Assembly: GCA_019635285.1 (NCBI GenBank)
Contig: JAHBZS010000032.1
Span: 1-55,300 of the forward strand
Reading direction: 5' to 3'
From: Rubrivivax sp.
GTDB lineage: Bacteria; Pseudomonadota; Gammaproteobacteria; Burkholderiales; Burkholderiaceae_C
DNA: 55,300 nt
The notes under the pieces are model-generated. The model saw only the letters and a list, made by a program, of their open reading frames with translations. It did no database searches and had not been told where the DNA came from. Shown piece by piece: positions 32,602 to 41,470 of the stretch (its first letter is position 1; each line of letters starts with the position of its first letter). Both the position numbers and the translations under genes were made by a program.

Positions 32602-33171
32602 ATGCTGCAAGCCGTCCGCTCCCAGCCAGCCGTCGAGGTATTCCGTATGAAGGACGTTGAATCGGTCTCGAAGAGCGCGTTCCTGTCCGCCATGCGGCAG
32701 GCGGCATCGCCCGTGTGCGTCGTGACCACCGTCGTCGATGGGCAGCGCATGGCGCTGACCATCAGTTCGTTCCTTTCGGTCTCGGCCGAGCCGCCGCTGG
32801 TGTCGGTGTGCATCAACCGCAACAGCCGCCTTTGCGAAGCGCTGAGCGGCGCAGGCTCCTTCGGCGTCCACCTGCTCGCGCACGACCAGGCCCATGTGGC
32901 GGACACCTTCGCCGGGCGCCCGCGCTCCGGCGAGCCCTACGACTTCGGCTGCGTCGAATGGATCGACCAGGGCGACGGCCACGAGCCCGAGATGTGCGGC
33001 GTGTCGCTGTCGGCGGAATGTGCGCTCGTCTCCGCCACCGATGCGGGCACCCATCGCCTGTTCATCGGCGAGGTCAAGCGCCTGAGCACCCACGAGCGCC
33101 GGCCGCTGCTGTACTGGAACCGCTTCTACGGCTTTCCGACGCATCCCGCCGACGGCGACGCGCCGAGCTAG
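32602..33171 (+). CDS. Flavin reductase (HsaB/HpaC-like)
   Basis: A 189-residue NAD(P)H:flavin reductase of the HpaC/HsaB family. Conserved blocks are MRQAASPVCVVTT, GQRMALTISSFLSVSAEPPLVSVCINRNS and FGVHLLAHDQAHVADTFAG, with WNRFYGF at the C-terminus. It would hand reduced flavin to the monooxygenase upstream; pairing of the two types is standard. The ATG at 32602 has AGGAGAAG upstream, and the gene starts 34 bases after the monooxygenase stop. Confidence 0.92.
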   Translation: MLQAVRSQPAVEVFRMKDVESVSKSAFLSAMRQAASPVCVVTTVVDGQRMALTISSFLSVSAEPPLVSVCINRNSRLCEALSGAGSFGVHLLAHDQAHVADTFAGRPRSGEPYDFGCVEWIDQGDGHEPEMCGVSLSAECALVSATDAGTHRLFIGEVKRLSTHERRPLLYWNRFYGFPTHPADGDAPS

Positions 33172-33312
33172 AGCGTCGCCGGCTGGGCGGCCCGGCCCAA
33201 TGGACACCCATTTGCAGACGCGGCCCACGGGGCCGCCAGGCGGCGCTTTGCCCAAGCGAGGCCGGCGCCGGATTGATTCCTAAACCCACGAATCCACAAG
33301 TTGAGAGGCACC

Positions 33313-34530
33313 ATGAAAAACAGGTGGCTAGCGCTGGCGATCATCTTCATCGCCTACTTCCAGTTTCCGTTCAACTGGTTCAGTGTCGTGCCCGCCTTCG
33401 GCGGCATCGTCAACGACCTGAAGATCTCGTTCACGCAAGTCGGTCTGATCGCCGGCATGTTCATCGCCGGCTACGGCATCGCACACATTCCCGCAGGCTG
33501 GTTCGCCGAACGCTACGGCATGCGCGCCGGCATGATCTTCGGCGTGGTGGTGCAGACCCTCGGCACGGCGGTGACCGCCTGGGCCCCGAGCTACGAAACG
33601 ATCCTCGTGGGCCGCCTGCTGGCCGGCATCGGCGCCTCGGTGACCATGGGCAGTTCCGTGGGGCTGGTGGCGGCCTGGTTCCGCGGCAAGGAACTGGCCA
33701 CGGCCAACGGCATCATCCAGGGCGTCGGCTTCACGGTGGCGGCCGCCACCGGCCTGTACGGCTGGAGCTTGGTCATCGAGCCGCTCGGCTGGCGGCAGGG
33801 CCTGTTCGTCGCCGCCGGCGTCGGGGCGGCCACGCTGGTGTTCCTGCTGGCCTTCTTCCCGTCGCCGCCGAAGGGCAGCGACGACGTGCTGGAAGGCCAC
33901 CACCTCGACAAGAACTCGCTGCGCCGCATCTTCGGCAACCGGACGCTGTGGATCATGGGCCTTGCCCTGCTCGGCGCCTACGGCTGCTATTTCAGCGCCG
34001 CCAACCTGCTGGGGCACTACGCGCAGGAACGCCTGAAGCTGAGCGCCTCCGCGGGCGATGGCATCGGCGCCATCCTGTTCCTTGGCGGCATCGTCGGCGG
34101 CGTCATCGGCGGGTGGTTGACCGACAAGGTGCTGGGCCGGCTGCCCACCTTCCTGCTCGCCTGCTTTGCCGAAGGCATCATGTTCTTCCTGATCCCGCAC
34201 CTGAACCTCCTGGGCCTGCAGATCGCTGCGGCGGTGGTCGGGGTGGGGCTGATCGTGGCCTTCGTCCCCTGGGTCTCCATTCCCGGCGACGCCGACAGCG
34301 GGCTCAGGCTGTCCGACGTGCCCACGGCCATCGGACTCATGCTGAGCATCGTCGCCATCGGCGGCGCGACCATTCCGCCGCTGTTCTCGAAGATCGCCAC
34401 GGAGCACGGCTTCGATGCGGCCTGGCAGTTCCAGGGCGTGCTGACCGTCGGCTTCGCGTTGCTGGCCCTGCTCGCCCGCCCCAACCGCGCCCGGGTGCCA
34501 GGTACCGCGACCGGCGTCAAGCTCGGGTGA
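33313..34530 (+). CDS. MFS transporter (aromatic acid / organic acid type)
   Basis: A 405-residue major facilitator superfamily permease with 12 predicted membrane helices. The loop 2-3 signature appears as GWFAERYGMRAG. There is also GRLLAGIGASVTMG and, in the second half, GGIVGGVIGGWLTDKVLGR. The central cytoplasmic loop KGSDDVLEGHHLDKNSLRRI is normal. The ATG at 33313 follows GAGAGG; an in-frame TTG at 33301 is less likely. Placed between the flavin reductase and the hydrolase, it probably imports the substrate of this pathway (inference). The 141-base gap before it shows no feature beyond the ribosome-binding region. Confidence 0.9.
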   Translation: MKNRWLALAIIFIAYFQFPFNWFSVVPAFGGIVNDLKISFTQVGLIAGMFIAGYGIAHIPAGWFAERYGMRAGMIFGVVVQTLGTAVTAWAPSYETILVGRLLAGIGASVTMGSSVGLVAAWFRGKELATANGIIQGVGFTVAAATGLYGWSLVIEPLGWRQGLFVAAGVGAATLVFLLAFFPSPPKGSDDVLEGHHLDKNSLRRIFGNRTLWIMGLALLGAYGCYFSAANLLGHYAQERLKLSASAGDGIGAILFLGGIVGGVIGGWLTDKVLGRLPTFLLACFAEGIMFFLIPHLNLLGLQIAAAVVGVGLIVAFVPWVSIPGDADSGLRLSDVPTAIGLMLSIVAIGGATIPPLFSKIATEHGFDAAWQFQGVLTVGFALLALLARPNRARVPGTATGVKLG

Positions 34531-34680
34531 GGGCAAACAGGCCAGCGCCAGCGGGCCGGTCCATCGCGCGCAGCCGTGGCACGGCCTGATCGCGACCCGG
34601 ACGATGGCGCCGTGGCCGATGAGGCATGCTCTGGGGCCTGTGGCGGCCACCCTGAGGGTGGTCGCCAGCCCGCCACACCC

Positions 34681-35685
34681 ATGCCGATGACGCTCCACCA
34701 CCTGCCGCTGCGCACCCACCGCTTCGCCCTTCCGAACTTTCGCTTCCACACGGGGGCCGTGATGGACGCGCTGCAGATGCACTGCGTCACGCTCGGCAAT
34801 CCTGCGGGCGAGCCGGTGTTGCTGCTGCACGGCACCGGCGGCTCAGCGCAGAGCTTCCTGGCGCCGGATTTCGGCGGGCTGCTGTTCGGCCCCGGGCAAG
34901 CGCTCGACGCCTCCAGGTACTTCGTCGTCATGCCCGACAGCCTGGGCCACGGCGGGTCGGCCAAGCCGTCGGATGGCCTGCGCGCCGGCTTCCCGCGCTA
35001 CAACTACGACGACATGGTGCAGGCCCAGCATCGGCTGGTCACCGAAGGCCTGGGTATCCGGCATCTGCGGCTGGTTCTGGGCAACAGCATGGGCGGCATG
35101 CACGCCTGGCTCTGGGGCACGCGCTTTCCCGACGCGATGGATGCGCTGGTGGCCATGGCCTGCCAACCGGCGCCGATGGCGGGGCGCAACTGGATCTTGC
35201 GCCGGCTCATCGGCGAGCTGATCCGCAGCGACGGCGACTACCAAGCGGGCGACTACGTACAGCAGCCGCGCGCAGCGCGGCTGGCCTCCATCTTCTTCGC
35301 CTTCGCCACGAATGGCGGCAACCTGGCCTTGCAGCAGGCCGCGCGCACCCGCGCAGAGGCCAACGCCTTGCTCGATGCCCGGCTGTCGGCGCCCTTCACC
35401 GCCGATGCCAACGACCTGATCTACCAATGGGAGGCCTCGGGCGACTTCGACCCATCGCCCGATCTCGAGCGCATCTCGGCCCAGGTCCTGGCGATCAATG
35501 CGGCCGACGACGAGCGCAATCCGCCGGAAACCGGCGCGATGGAGCGGGCGATGCGTCGGGTGAAGCACGGACGCCACCTGCTCATCCCGGCCAGCGTGCA
35601 CACCACGGGCCACGGCACCACCTGGAATGCACGCTGGTACCTGGACGAGCTGGCGGCCCTGCTGAAGGCGGCGCCTCGCGGCTGA
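34681..35685 (+). CDS. Alpha/beta hydrolase, homoserine O-acetyltransferase (MetX)-like
   Basis: A 334-residue alpha/beta hydrolase of the MetX-like group. Nucleophile Ser136 sits in LGNSMGGMHAWLWG. The acid is probably Asp276 or Asp277 (AINAADDERNPPE), the base His311 in HTTGHGTTWN. The oxyanion strand is PVLLLHGTGGSAQSF. Although related to MetX, its role here is more likely cleavage of a ring-fission product or ester in the same catabolic route. It starts at the ATG 34681; a second ATG lies six bases on. A 150-base gap separates it from the transporter, long enough for a further promoter, none being evident. Confidence 0.88.
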   Translation: MPMTLHHLPLRTHRFALPNFRFHTGAVMDALQMHCVTLGNPAGEPVLLLHGTGGSAQSFLAPDFGGLLFGPGQALDASRYFVVMPDSLGHGGSAKPSDGLRAGFPRYNYDDMVQAQHRLVTEGLGIRHLRLVLGNSMGGMHAWLWGTRFPDAMDALVAMACQPAPMAGRNWILRRLIGELIRSDGDYQAGDYVQQPRAARLASIFFAFATNGGNLALQQAARTRAEANALLDARLSAPFTADANDLIYQWEASGDFDPSPDLERISAQVLAINAADDERNPPETGAMERAMRRVKHGRHLLIPASVHTTGHGTTWNARWYLDELAALLKAAPRG

Positions 35686-35732
35686 CCGCCGGGCGGAGGG
35701 CATCGCTCGTCGTCCCGCAGCATGTCGGGCAA

Positions 35733-35776
35733 CGCTGCCAGACGCACAGCCTGGGCCGGACGCTGCGGTGGCAGCG
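35733..35776. repeat. Inverted repeat between convergent operons
   Basis: CGCTGCCA (35733-35740) and TGGCAGCG (35769-35776) form an 8-bp inverted repeat around a 28-base GC-rich loop in the 122-base gap separating the hydrolase and enoyl-CoA hydratase genes. It could act as a bidirectional termination structure, though there is no T run. Confidence 0.45.
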
Positions 35777-35807
35777 TGGCCGAGGTGGCGCTGCGCTGAC
35801 GGCCGCC

Positions 35808-36593
35808 TCAGGTGCCCGCAAACCGGGCCGGCCGCTTCTCCAGGAACGCCGTGCAGCCTTCGCGTGCGTCCGCATGGTCGAAGGCGATGCCCAGCATCGC
35901 GCGTTCGTAGGCCAGCGCACTGCCCAGCGGCATCTGCGCGCCGTGCAGCATCGCCTGCTTCAGCAGCTTCAAGGTCTGCGCCGACATCGTCGCCACGCGC
36001 GCCGCCAGCGCCAGGGCCTGGTCCATCAGCTGGGCGCGCGGCACCACCTCGTTGACCAGGCCCAGCGCCAGCGCCTGCGGCGCGCTCAGCGAATCCCCGG
36101 TGAACATCAGCATCTTGGCCTGGCACAGCGGAATCTGGCGCATCAGCCGCTGCGAGCCGCCGCCCCCCGGGAACAGGCCCAGCTTGATCTCCGGCAGGCC
36201 GATCTTGGCTTCGGCCGCCATCAGGCGCAGGTCGGTGCACAGCATCAGTTCCATGCCGCCGCCCAACGCCCAGCCGTTGACCGCGGCGACCGTCGGCTTG
36301 TCGCAGCTCTCGATGCGCTGGAACAGGCCGTGGATCATCGGGCCGAATTCGTCGTGCCAGGTGCGCGGGCGGCGCGTCGCCAGGTCGTTGATGTCGCCGC
36401 CGGCCATGAAGGCGCGGTCGTCGGCGCCGGTGAGCACGATGACGCGCACCTGCGGGTCGGCCTGCAGCGCGCCGAAGGCCGTGTCGATGGCCTGCACCAT
36501 CGTCATGTCCAGCGCGTTCAGCTTGTCGGTGCGGTTGAAGCGCAGCACGCCGACGGCGCCTTCGCGTTGGGTCATCACGGGATCGTGGCTCAT
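35808..36593 (-). CDS. Enoyl-CoA hydratase/isomerase family protein
   Basis: A 261-residue crotonase-fold enzyme. It has both glutamates of classical enoyl-CoA hydratases: ALGGGMELML supplies the first and GLPEIKLGLFPGGGGSQRL the second. The oxyanion-hole segment is FMAGGDINDL. It is predicted to hydrate a 2-enoyl-CoA (or a related CoA ester) in the CoA-ligase/carboxylase cluster. It is the last gene of the long minus-strand run. Its ATG overlaps the TGA of the isomerase-like gene by 4 bases. Confidence 0.92.
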   Translation of the reverse strand: MSHDPVMTQREGAVGVLRFNRTDKLNALDMTMVQAIDTAFGALQADPQVRVIVLTGADDRAFMAGGDINDLATRRPRTWHDEFGPMIHGLFQRIESCDKPTVAAVNGWALGGGMELMLCTDLRLMAAEAKIGLPEIKLGLFPGGGGSQRLMRQIPLCQAKMLMFTGDSLSAPQALALGLVNEVVPRAQLMDQALALAARVATMSAQTLKLLKQAMLHGAQMPLGSALAYERAMLGIAFDHADAREGCTAFLEKRPARFAGT

Positions 36594-37222
36594 GGGGTCT
36601 CCGGTCGGGGTGGGGGCGCCAGCTCGCCGGCCAGCCGCGCCTCGATCTGCGGCAGGCGGTCGGCGCCGAAGAAGGGCTCGCCGCCGATGTGCACGAAGGG
36701 CGAGCCGAAGACCTGCCGCGCGGCGGCTTCGGCCACCGCGTCGGCCAGCGCGCGGCGTGCCGGCTCGGCGGCCGCGGCCTCGCGCAGCTGCGCGGCGTCC
36801 CGCGGGTCGTGCCGGGCCGCCAGGCGGGCGACGAGGTCCGCGTCGTCCAGCGCCGCATCCTCGCGGAAGGCGGCGCGCAGCGCATCGCGTGCAAAGGCCA
36901 CCGCGGCCGCCGGGTCGCGCGCGGCGAGCGCGTGAAACATGCGCCCCGGCAGCGGCGTGATCAGCGGGAAGCGGCTCGGATGGCGGTACGGCAGGCGCAG
37001 CTGGCGCGCCGAGCGTTCGATGTCCAGCAGCAGGTAGTCGTGCTTGGGCGCATGCGCCAGCGGCGGCGGCATGCCCAGCTGACGCAGCACCGCGAACAGC
37101 AGCATCGGCCGCCATTGCACGCGCCGCCCGTGGGCCGCGGCCAGCGCGTCGATGCGCTCGGCCATCAGGTAGCCGTAGGGCGAACCGAAGTCGAACCAGA
37201 ACTCCACGGACGCGGCGCTCAC
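36590..37222 (-). CDS. 2-hydroxychromene-2-carboxylate isomerase-like (DsbA family) protein
   Basis: A 210-residue thioredoxin-fold protein of the DsbA / HCCA isomerase / kappa glutathione transferase group. It starts VSAASVEFWFDFGSPYGYLM, where Ser replaces the DsbA active-site Cys pair, as in HCCA isomerases. PYRHPSRFPLI and the C-terminal FGSPFVHIGGEPFFGADRLP are family blocks. Known members use glutathione to isomerise cis/trans double bonds or transfer glutathione; an acyl-CoA cluster often contains one. The start is a GTG at 37222 overlapping the stop of the upstream nitronate monooxygenase gene. Confidence 0.88.
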   Translation of the reverse strand: MSAASVEFWFDFGSPYGYLMAERIDALAAAHGRRVQWRPMLLFAVLRQLGMPPPLAHAPKHDYLLLDIERSARQLRLPYRHPSRFPLITPLPGRMFHALAARDPAAAVAFARDALRAAFREDAALDDADLVARLAARHDPRDAAQLREAAAAEPARRALADAVAEAAARQVFGSPFVHIGGEPFFGADRLPQIEARLAGELAPPPRPETP

Positions 37223-38187
37223 GGTGCCAGGGCCGCGCTGCGCGGCAGCGCGCAGGCCGCGCGGTATTCGTCGGCCATGCGCTGCACCAGCGCCTGCACC
37301 GTCGGCACGTCGTCGATGGTCGCCACGCCATGGCCGGCGCTCCACAGGTCCTTCCACAGCCGCGCCTCATGGTCGGCCAGCGAGCCCATGTCGGGCCGCT
37401 TCGGCGGCAGCGCATCGGGGTCGACGCCATGGCGCTGCAGCGACGGCCGCAGGAAGTTCGCCGGCACGCCCGACAGGCGGTCGGTGTAGACCAGGTCGGC
37501 CACGCCGGCGTCGACGACCATCTGTTTGTAGTCGGGTTGCGCGTTGGACTCCTGCGTCGCCAGGAAGCGCGTGCCGACATAAGCCAGGTCGGCGCCCAGC
37601 GACTCGGCCGCGCGCACCTGCCAGCCGTCGCCGATGGCCCCACCCAGCACCAGGCAGCCGTCGTAGAAACGGCGGATCTCGCGCACCAGCGAGAAGCTGC
37701 TCTGCGCCGACGCATGGCCGCCCGCACCACCGCCGACGCAGATCAAGCCGTCGACGCCGGCGTCGATGCACTTGCGCGCGTGTTCGGCACTGGTCACGTC
37801 GCAGAACACCGTGCCGCCGTAGCCGTGCACCGCGTCGACCACGCGGCCCGGGTGGCCGAGGCAGGTGATGACGAAGGGCACGCGGTGCTGCACGACGACG
37901 TCCAGGTCGGGCTCGAAACGCGGGTTGCTGCGGTGCACGACCAGGTTCACGCCGTGCGGCGCCACCACCGCCTGCGGCTGTGCGGCGCGATAGGCAGCCA
38001 GGTCCGCGGCGATCTCGGTGAGCCAGGCGTCCAGCTGCGCCGTCGGCCGCGCATTGACGTGAGGGAAGGTGCCCACCACGCCGGCCTGGCACAGCGCCTT
38101 GACCAGCGGCGGAAAGGACACCAGGAACATCGGCGCGCCGATCACCGGCAGGCGCAGCGCGTGTCTGAAGAGTGCGGGCAGCGGCAT
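37219..38187 (-). CDS. Nitronate monooxygenase family protein
   Basis: A 322-residue FMN-dependent TIM-barrel protein of the nitronate monooxygenase (2-nitropropane dioxygenase) family. The N-terminal PVIGAPMFLVS, the FMN-binding GVDGLICVGGGAGGHAS (carrying the likely catalytic His) and CLVLGGAIGDGWQVRAAESLGADLAYVGTRFLATQE-type blocks are present. In FabK and related enzymes the same fold reduces enoyl thioesters, so a role on CoA esters rather than nitronates is possible in this setting. It overlaps the downstream isomerase-like gene by 4 bases and lies 15 bases after the CoA ligase. Confidence 0.9.
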   Translation of the reverse strand: MPLPALFRHALRLPVIGAPMFLVSFPPLVKALCQAGVVGTFPHVNARPTAQLDAWLTEIAADLAAYRAAQPQAVVAPHGVNLVVHRSNPRFEPDLDVVVQHRVPFVITCLGHPGRVVDAVHGYGGTVFCDVTSAEHARKCIDAGVDGLICVGGGAGGHASAQSSFSLVREIRRFYDGCLVLGGAIGDGWQVRAAESLGADLAYVGTRFLATQESNAQPDYKQMVVDAGVADLVYTDRLSGVPANFLRPSLQRHGVDPDALPPKRPDMGSLADHEARLWKDLWSAGHGVATIDDVPTVQALVQRMADEYRAACALPRSAALAP

Positions 38188-38202
38188 TGGCTCAGCGTCC
38201 TT

Positions 38203-39846
38203 TCAACGCGCTGCCGGCGCGTCGCGCCGCTTCAGCGCACGCAGGTCGACCATGCCGGGCAGCGTGCGCGGGTCGATGCCGGGCTCGAAGATCTGGTGCT
38301 TCTGGATCTTCTGCGTCGACGTGGTGGGGATGTGGTCGGTGATCCACACCCAGCCCGGCGCCTTGTAGTACGACAGCTCGGCATGGCAATGGTCGAACAG
38401 GGCCTGCACCGCGGCCGCCGCGTCGGCGCGGGCGTCGGGCTTCAGCACCACGCAGGCCAGCACCTCTTCCTCGCGCACCTCGTCGGGCACGGCCAGCACC
38501 GCCGCCTGCTCGACCCATGGGTGGGCCTGCAGCACCGCCTCGACCTCGGCCGCGGCGATGTTCTCGCCCGAGCGGCGGATGATGTTCTTGCGCCGGTCGA
38601 CGAAGCGCAGGCGGCCTTCGGCATCGCGCGTGACGATGTCGCCGGTGTGGAACCAGCCGCCACGCCAGGCCGCCTCGGTGGCGGCCGGGTCGTCCAGGTA
38701 GCCGCTGAAGAAGTCCTGGCGCGGCGCCGCCGCCGAATGGCGGATGAGCATCTCGCCCGGCACGCCGTCGGGCACGTCCTGGTCCTGGTCGTCGACCAGG
38801 CGCACCTGCAGCCCCGGCAGTGCGCGGCCGAAGACGCGCGTGCCCACCTGGCGCGGCGCCAGGTTGTCGAACATCGCGCGCACCATCTCGGTCATGCCCC
38901 AGATCTCGATCAGCGGGAAGCCGAAGCGCGCTTCGAACTCTTCATGGCGCTGCGGGTCGACGCCGGCGCCGATGGCAAAGCGCACGCGGTGGCCGCGGTC
39001 CAGCGGCGACGGCGGCTGCAGCAGCAGCATCGGCACGACCACGCCCAGGTAGTGCACCACCGTGGCCCGCGACTCGTGCACCTCGCTCCACCAGCGCGTC
39101 GGGCTGAAGCGGTCGGTCTGCACCTGGCAGTTGCCGCGCAGCATGACGCAGTAGAAGGAGAAGATCGACGCGTTGACGTGGAACAGCGGCAGCGGGTTGT
39201 AGAGCCGGTCGCTGCCGTCCTCGAAGCGGGCCAGCCCGCCGACGCTGGCGTACCAGCGGCCGGCTTCCAGCTCGTAGCGGTGCGACAGCACGCAGCCCTT
39301 GGGCCGGCCGGTGGTGCCCGAGGTGTAGAGCACGCTGGCCGGCGTGTCCGGCGCGGGCGTGGTGGATGGCGCCGGCGCGCTGGCCCGCGGCAGGTCGCGG
39401 TCGAAGGACTCGAAGCGCGCCGTCGCCGGCCGGTGGCCGGACGCGTCGAGCGCGGCCTGCAGCAGCGCCTGCATGTCGTCGGCGACGACCACCAGGTCAA
39501 CCTTCGCATGTTCCAGCACATAGGCCATCTCGCGCGGCCGATGGTCGCCGTTCAGCGGCACGCAGCAGATGCCCAGCGCGTTCATCGCCAGCTTGTGCAG
39601 CAGGTGTTCGGGCCGGTTCGCAAGCAGCAGCGCCACGCGGTGGCCGACGCCGTAGCCGGCGTCTGCATAACACTGCCACAGCGCGCGCACCGCCTTTGCG
39701 GCCACGGCATAGCTCCACTCGCGGCCGGCCGGGTGGTAGTTGCGCGCCGCATTCGCCGGCACGGCCAGGAAGGCGTTGGCGCCGAAGGCCTCGGCGCACT
39801 GGACGAAGGTGTCGCCGATGGTGGCATCGGCCGCGGGGATGATCAT
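38203..39846 (-). CDS. Acyl-CoA synthetase (AMP-dependent ligase)
   Basis: A 547-residue ANL-superfamily enzyme that activates a carboxylic acid to its CoA ester through an acyl-adenylate. Motifs in order: VLYTSGTTGRPKGCVLSH (P-loop A3), EIWGMTEMVRA (A5), GWFHTGDIV (A7) and DRRKNIIRRSGENIAAAEVE (A8). The A10 lysine is in TSTQKIQKHQIFE. Its position matches AtuH in the acyclic terpene cluster, but the acyl group is unknown. The ATG at 39846 begins 16 bases after the carboxyltransferase stop, so it is cotranscribed. Confidence 0.92.
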   Translation of the reverse strand: MIIPAADATIGDTFVQCAEAFGANAFLAVPANAARNYHPAGREWSYAVAAKAVRALWQCYADAGYGVGHRVALLLANRPEHLLHKLAMNALGICCVPLNGDHRPREMAYVLEHAKVDLVVVADDMQALLQAALDASGHRPATARFESFDRDLPRASAPAPSTTPAPDTPASVLYTSGTTGRPKGCVLSHRYELEAGRWYASVGGLARFEDGSDRLYNPLPLFHVNASIFSFYCVMLRGNCQVQTDRFSPTRWWSEVHESRATVVHYLGVVVPMLLLQPPSPLDRGHRVRFAIGAGVDPQRHEEFEARFGFPLIEIWGMTEMVRAMFDNLAPRQVGTRVFGRALPGLQVRLVDDQDQDVPDGVPGEMLIRHSAAAPRQDFFSGYLDDPAATEAAWRGGWFHTGDIVTRDAEGRLRFVDRRKNIIRRSGENIAAAEVEAVLQAHPWVEQAAVLAVPDEVREEEVLACVVLKPDARADAAAAVQALFDHCHAELSYYKAPGWVWITDHIPTTSTQKIQKHQIFEPGIDPRTLPGMVDLRALKRRDAPAAR

Positions 39847-39862
39847 GCCGGCCTCCCCTGCA

Positions 39863-41470
39863 TCACAGCCTGAGCACGCCGTAGCCCGGCTCGCCGAAGG
39901 GCGCGTTCAGCGACGCGACGATGGCCATGCCCAGCGCATTGCGCGTGTCCAGCGGGTCCAGGATGCCGTCGTCCCACAGCTCCGAGGTGGAGTGGTAGGC
40001 GTCGCTCTCGGCGCGGTAGCGCTCGAGCACCGGCTCGCGGATGGCGGCGATTTCGTCTTCGCCGAGTGTCTGGCCCTGGCGTTGCAGCTGGCGGATCTTC
40101 ACGTCGGCCAGCGTGTTGGCCGCCTGCTCGGCCCCCATCACGGCGATCTGCGACTGCGGCCACATCCACAGGAAGCGGCCGTCGTAGGCGCGGCCGCACA
40201 TGCCGTAGTTGCCGGCGCCGAAGCTGCCGCCGACGATGACCGTGAACTTCGGCACCGTGCAGCCCACCTGCGTCATGATCATCTTGGCGCCGTCCTTGGT
40301 GATGCCGCGCTCTTCGTACTCGCGGCCGACCATGTAGCCGGTGATGTTCTGCAGGAAGAGCAGCGGCGTGCGGTCGCGGTCGCACAGGCGCATGAAGTGC
40401 GCGGCCTTCAGCGAGCTGTCGTTGAAGAGCACGCCGTTGTTGGCCAGGATGCCGACCTTGTAGCCCCAGATGCGCGCGAAGCCGCAGACCAGCGTGCTGC
40501 CGTACTGCGGCTGGTATTCATGGAAGCGGCTGCCGTCGACGATGCGTGCGATGACCTCGCGCATGTCGAAGCCGGTCTTCCAGTCGGCCGGCACGATGCC
40601 GTAGAGCTCCGCCGGGTCGTAGTACGGGTCTTCGGGCTCGACACGGTCGATGCGCTGCTTCTGAATCGGCGTGGTCTGCGCCAGGATGTCGCGCGCGATG
40701 GCGAAGGCCTGCGCCTCGTTGTCGGCCGGGTAGTCGCAGGTGCCGGAGACGCTGGTGTGCATGTCGGCACCGCCCAGCGCCTCGGCCGTGACCACCTCGC
40801 CGGTGGCAGCCTTGACCAGCGGCGGCCCGCCCAGGAACACCGCGCCGTTGCCGCGCACGATGACGCTGTAGTCGCACAGCGCCGGGATGTAGGCGCCGCC
40901 CGCGGTGCACTGCCCCAGCACCACGGCGATCTGCGGCACCCCCAGCTTGGACAGCGTGCACTGGTTGCGGAAGATGCGCCCCGCGGCATAGCGGTCGGGG
41001 AACAGCTCGGACTGCAGCGGCAGGAAGCCGCCGGCGCTGTCGCACAGGTGGATCACCGGCAGCCGGTTTTCGATGGCGATGTCCAGCGTGCGCACGATCT
41101 TCTTCACCGACAGCGGATACCAGGCGCCGCCCTTGATGCTGGGGTCGTCGGCATGGATGACTACCTCGCGCCCCTGCACGATGCCGATGCCCGAGACCTG
41201 GCCTGCGCCATGCACCTCGCCGCCGTAGCTGCGGTTGGCGGCCAAGGTCGACAGCTCCAGGAACGGCGTGCCCGGGTCGAGCAACAGGTCCAGCCGCTCG
41301 CGCACGGTCAGCTTGCCGTGGCCGTGCAGCCGGTCCAGGTCGCGCTGCGGTCGCTGGTAGCGCACCTTGTGCGTCAGCTCGCGCAGCGCCTGCACGCGGC
41401 GCGTCATCTCGGCATGGTTGTGGCGGTAGGTGTCGGACGCGGTGTCCAGATGGCTGACGATGCGGCTCAT
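39863..41470 (-). CDS. Acyl-CoA carboxylase beta subunit (methylcrotonyl/geranyl-CoA type)
   Basis: A 535-residue carboxyltransferase of the MCC-beta/AtuC-like class. Landmarks are GHGKLTVRERLDLLLDPGTPFLELS near residue 50, KGGAWYPLSVKK, LCDSAGGFLPLQ, GQCTAGGAYIPALCDY and, in the C-terminal half, NITGYMVGREYEERGITKDGAKM and GSFGAGNYGMCGRAY. It moves carboxylate from biotin to a beta-methyl-branched unsaturated acyl-CoA in relatives. Geranyl-CoA and methylcrotonyl-CoA forms cannot be told apart here by eye. The ATG at 41470 overlaps the stop of the biotin carrier gene by 4 bases. Confidence 0.92.
   Translation of the reverse strand: MSRIVSHLDTASDTYRHNHAEMTRRVQALRELTHKVRYQRPQRDLDRLHGHGKLTVRERLDLLLDPGTPFLELSTLAANRSYGGEVHGAGQVSGIGIVQGREVVIHADDPSIKGGAWYPLSVKKIVRTLDIAIENRLPVIHLCDSAGGFLPLQSELFPDRYAAGRIFRNQCTLSKLGVPQIAVVLGQCTAGGAYIPALCDYSVIVRGNGAVFLGGPPLVKAATGEVVTAEALGGADMHTSVSGTCDYPADNEAQAFAIARDILAQTTPIQKQRIDRVEPEDPYYDPAELYGIVPADWKTGFDMREVIARIVDGSRFHEYQPQYGSTLVCGFARIWGYKVGILANNGVLFNDSSLKAAHFMRLCDRDRTPLLFLQNITGYMVGREYEERGITKDGAKMIMTQVGCTVPKFTVIVGGSFGAGNYGMCGRAYDGRFLWMWPQSQIAVMGAEQAANTLADVKIRQLQRQGQTLGEDEIAAIREPVLERYRAESDAYHSTSELWDDGILDPLDTRNALGMAIVASLNAPFGEPGYGVLRL

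Noticed and set aside
33172-33312. Promoter for the MFS gene in the 141-base gap
   Set aside because: No convincing -35/-10 pair could be found at correct spacing; only a ribosome-binding-like GAGAGG near the start.
37219-38187. Enoyl-ACP reductase (FabK) assignment for the nitronate monooxygenase family protein
   Set aside because: The fold is shared, but there is no fatty-acid synthesis context and no FabK-specific feature I can point to, so the family name is kept.
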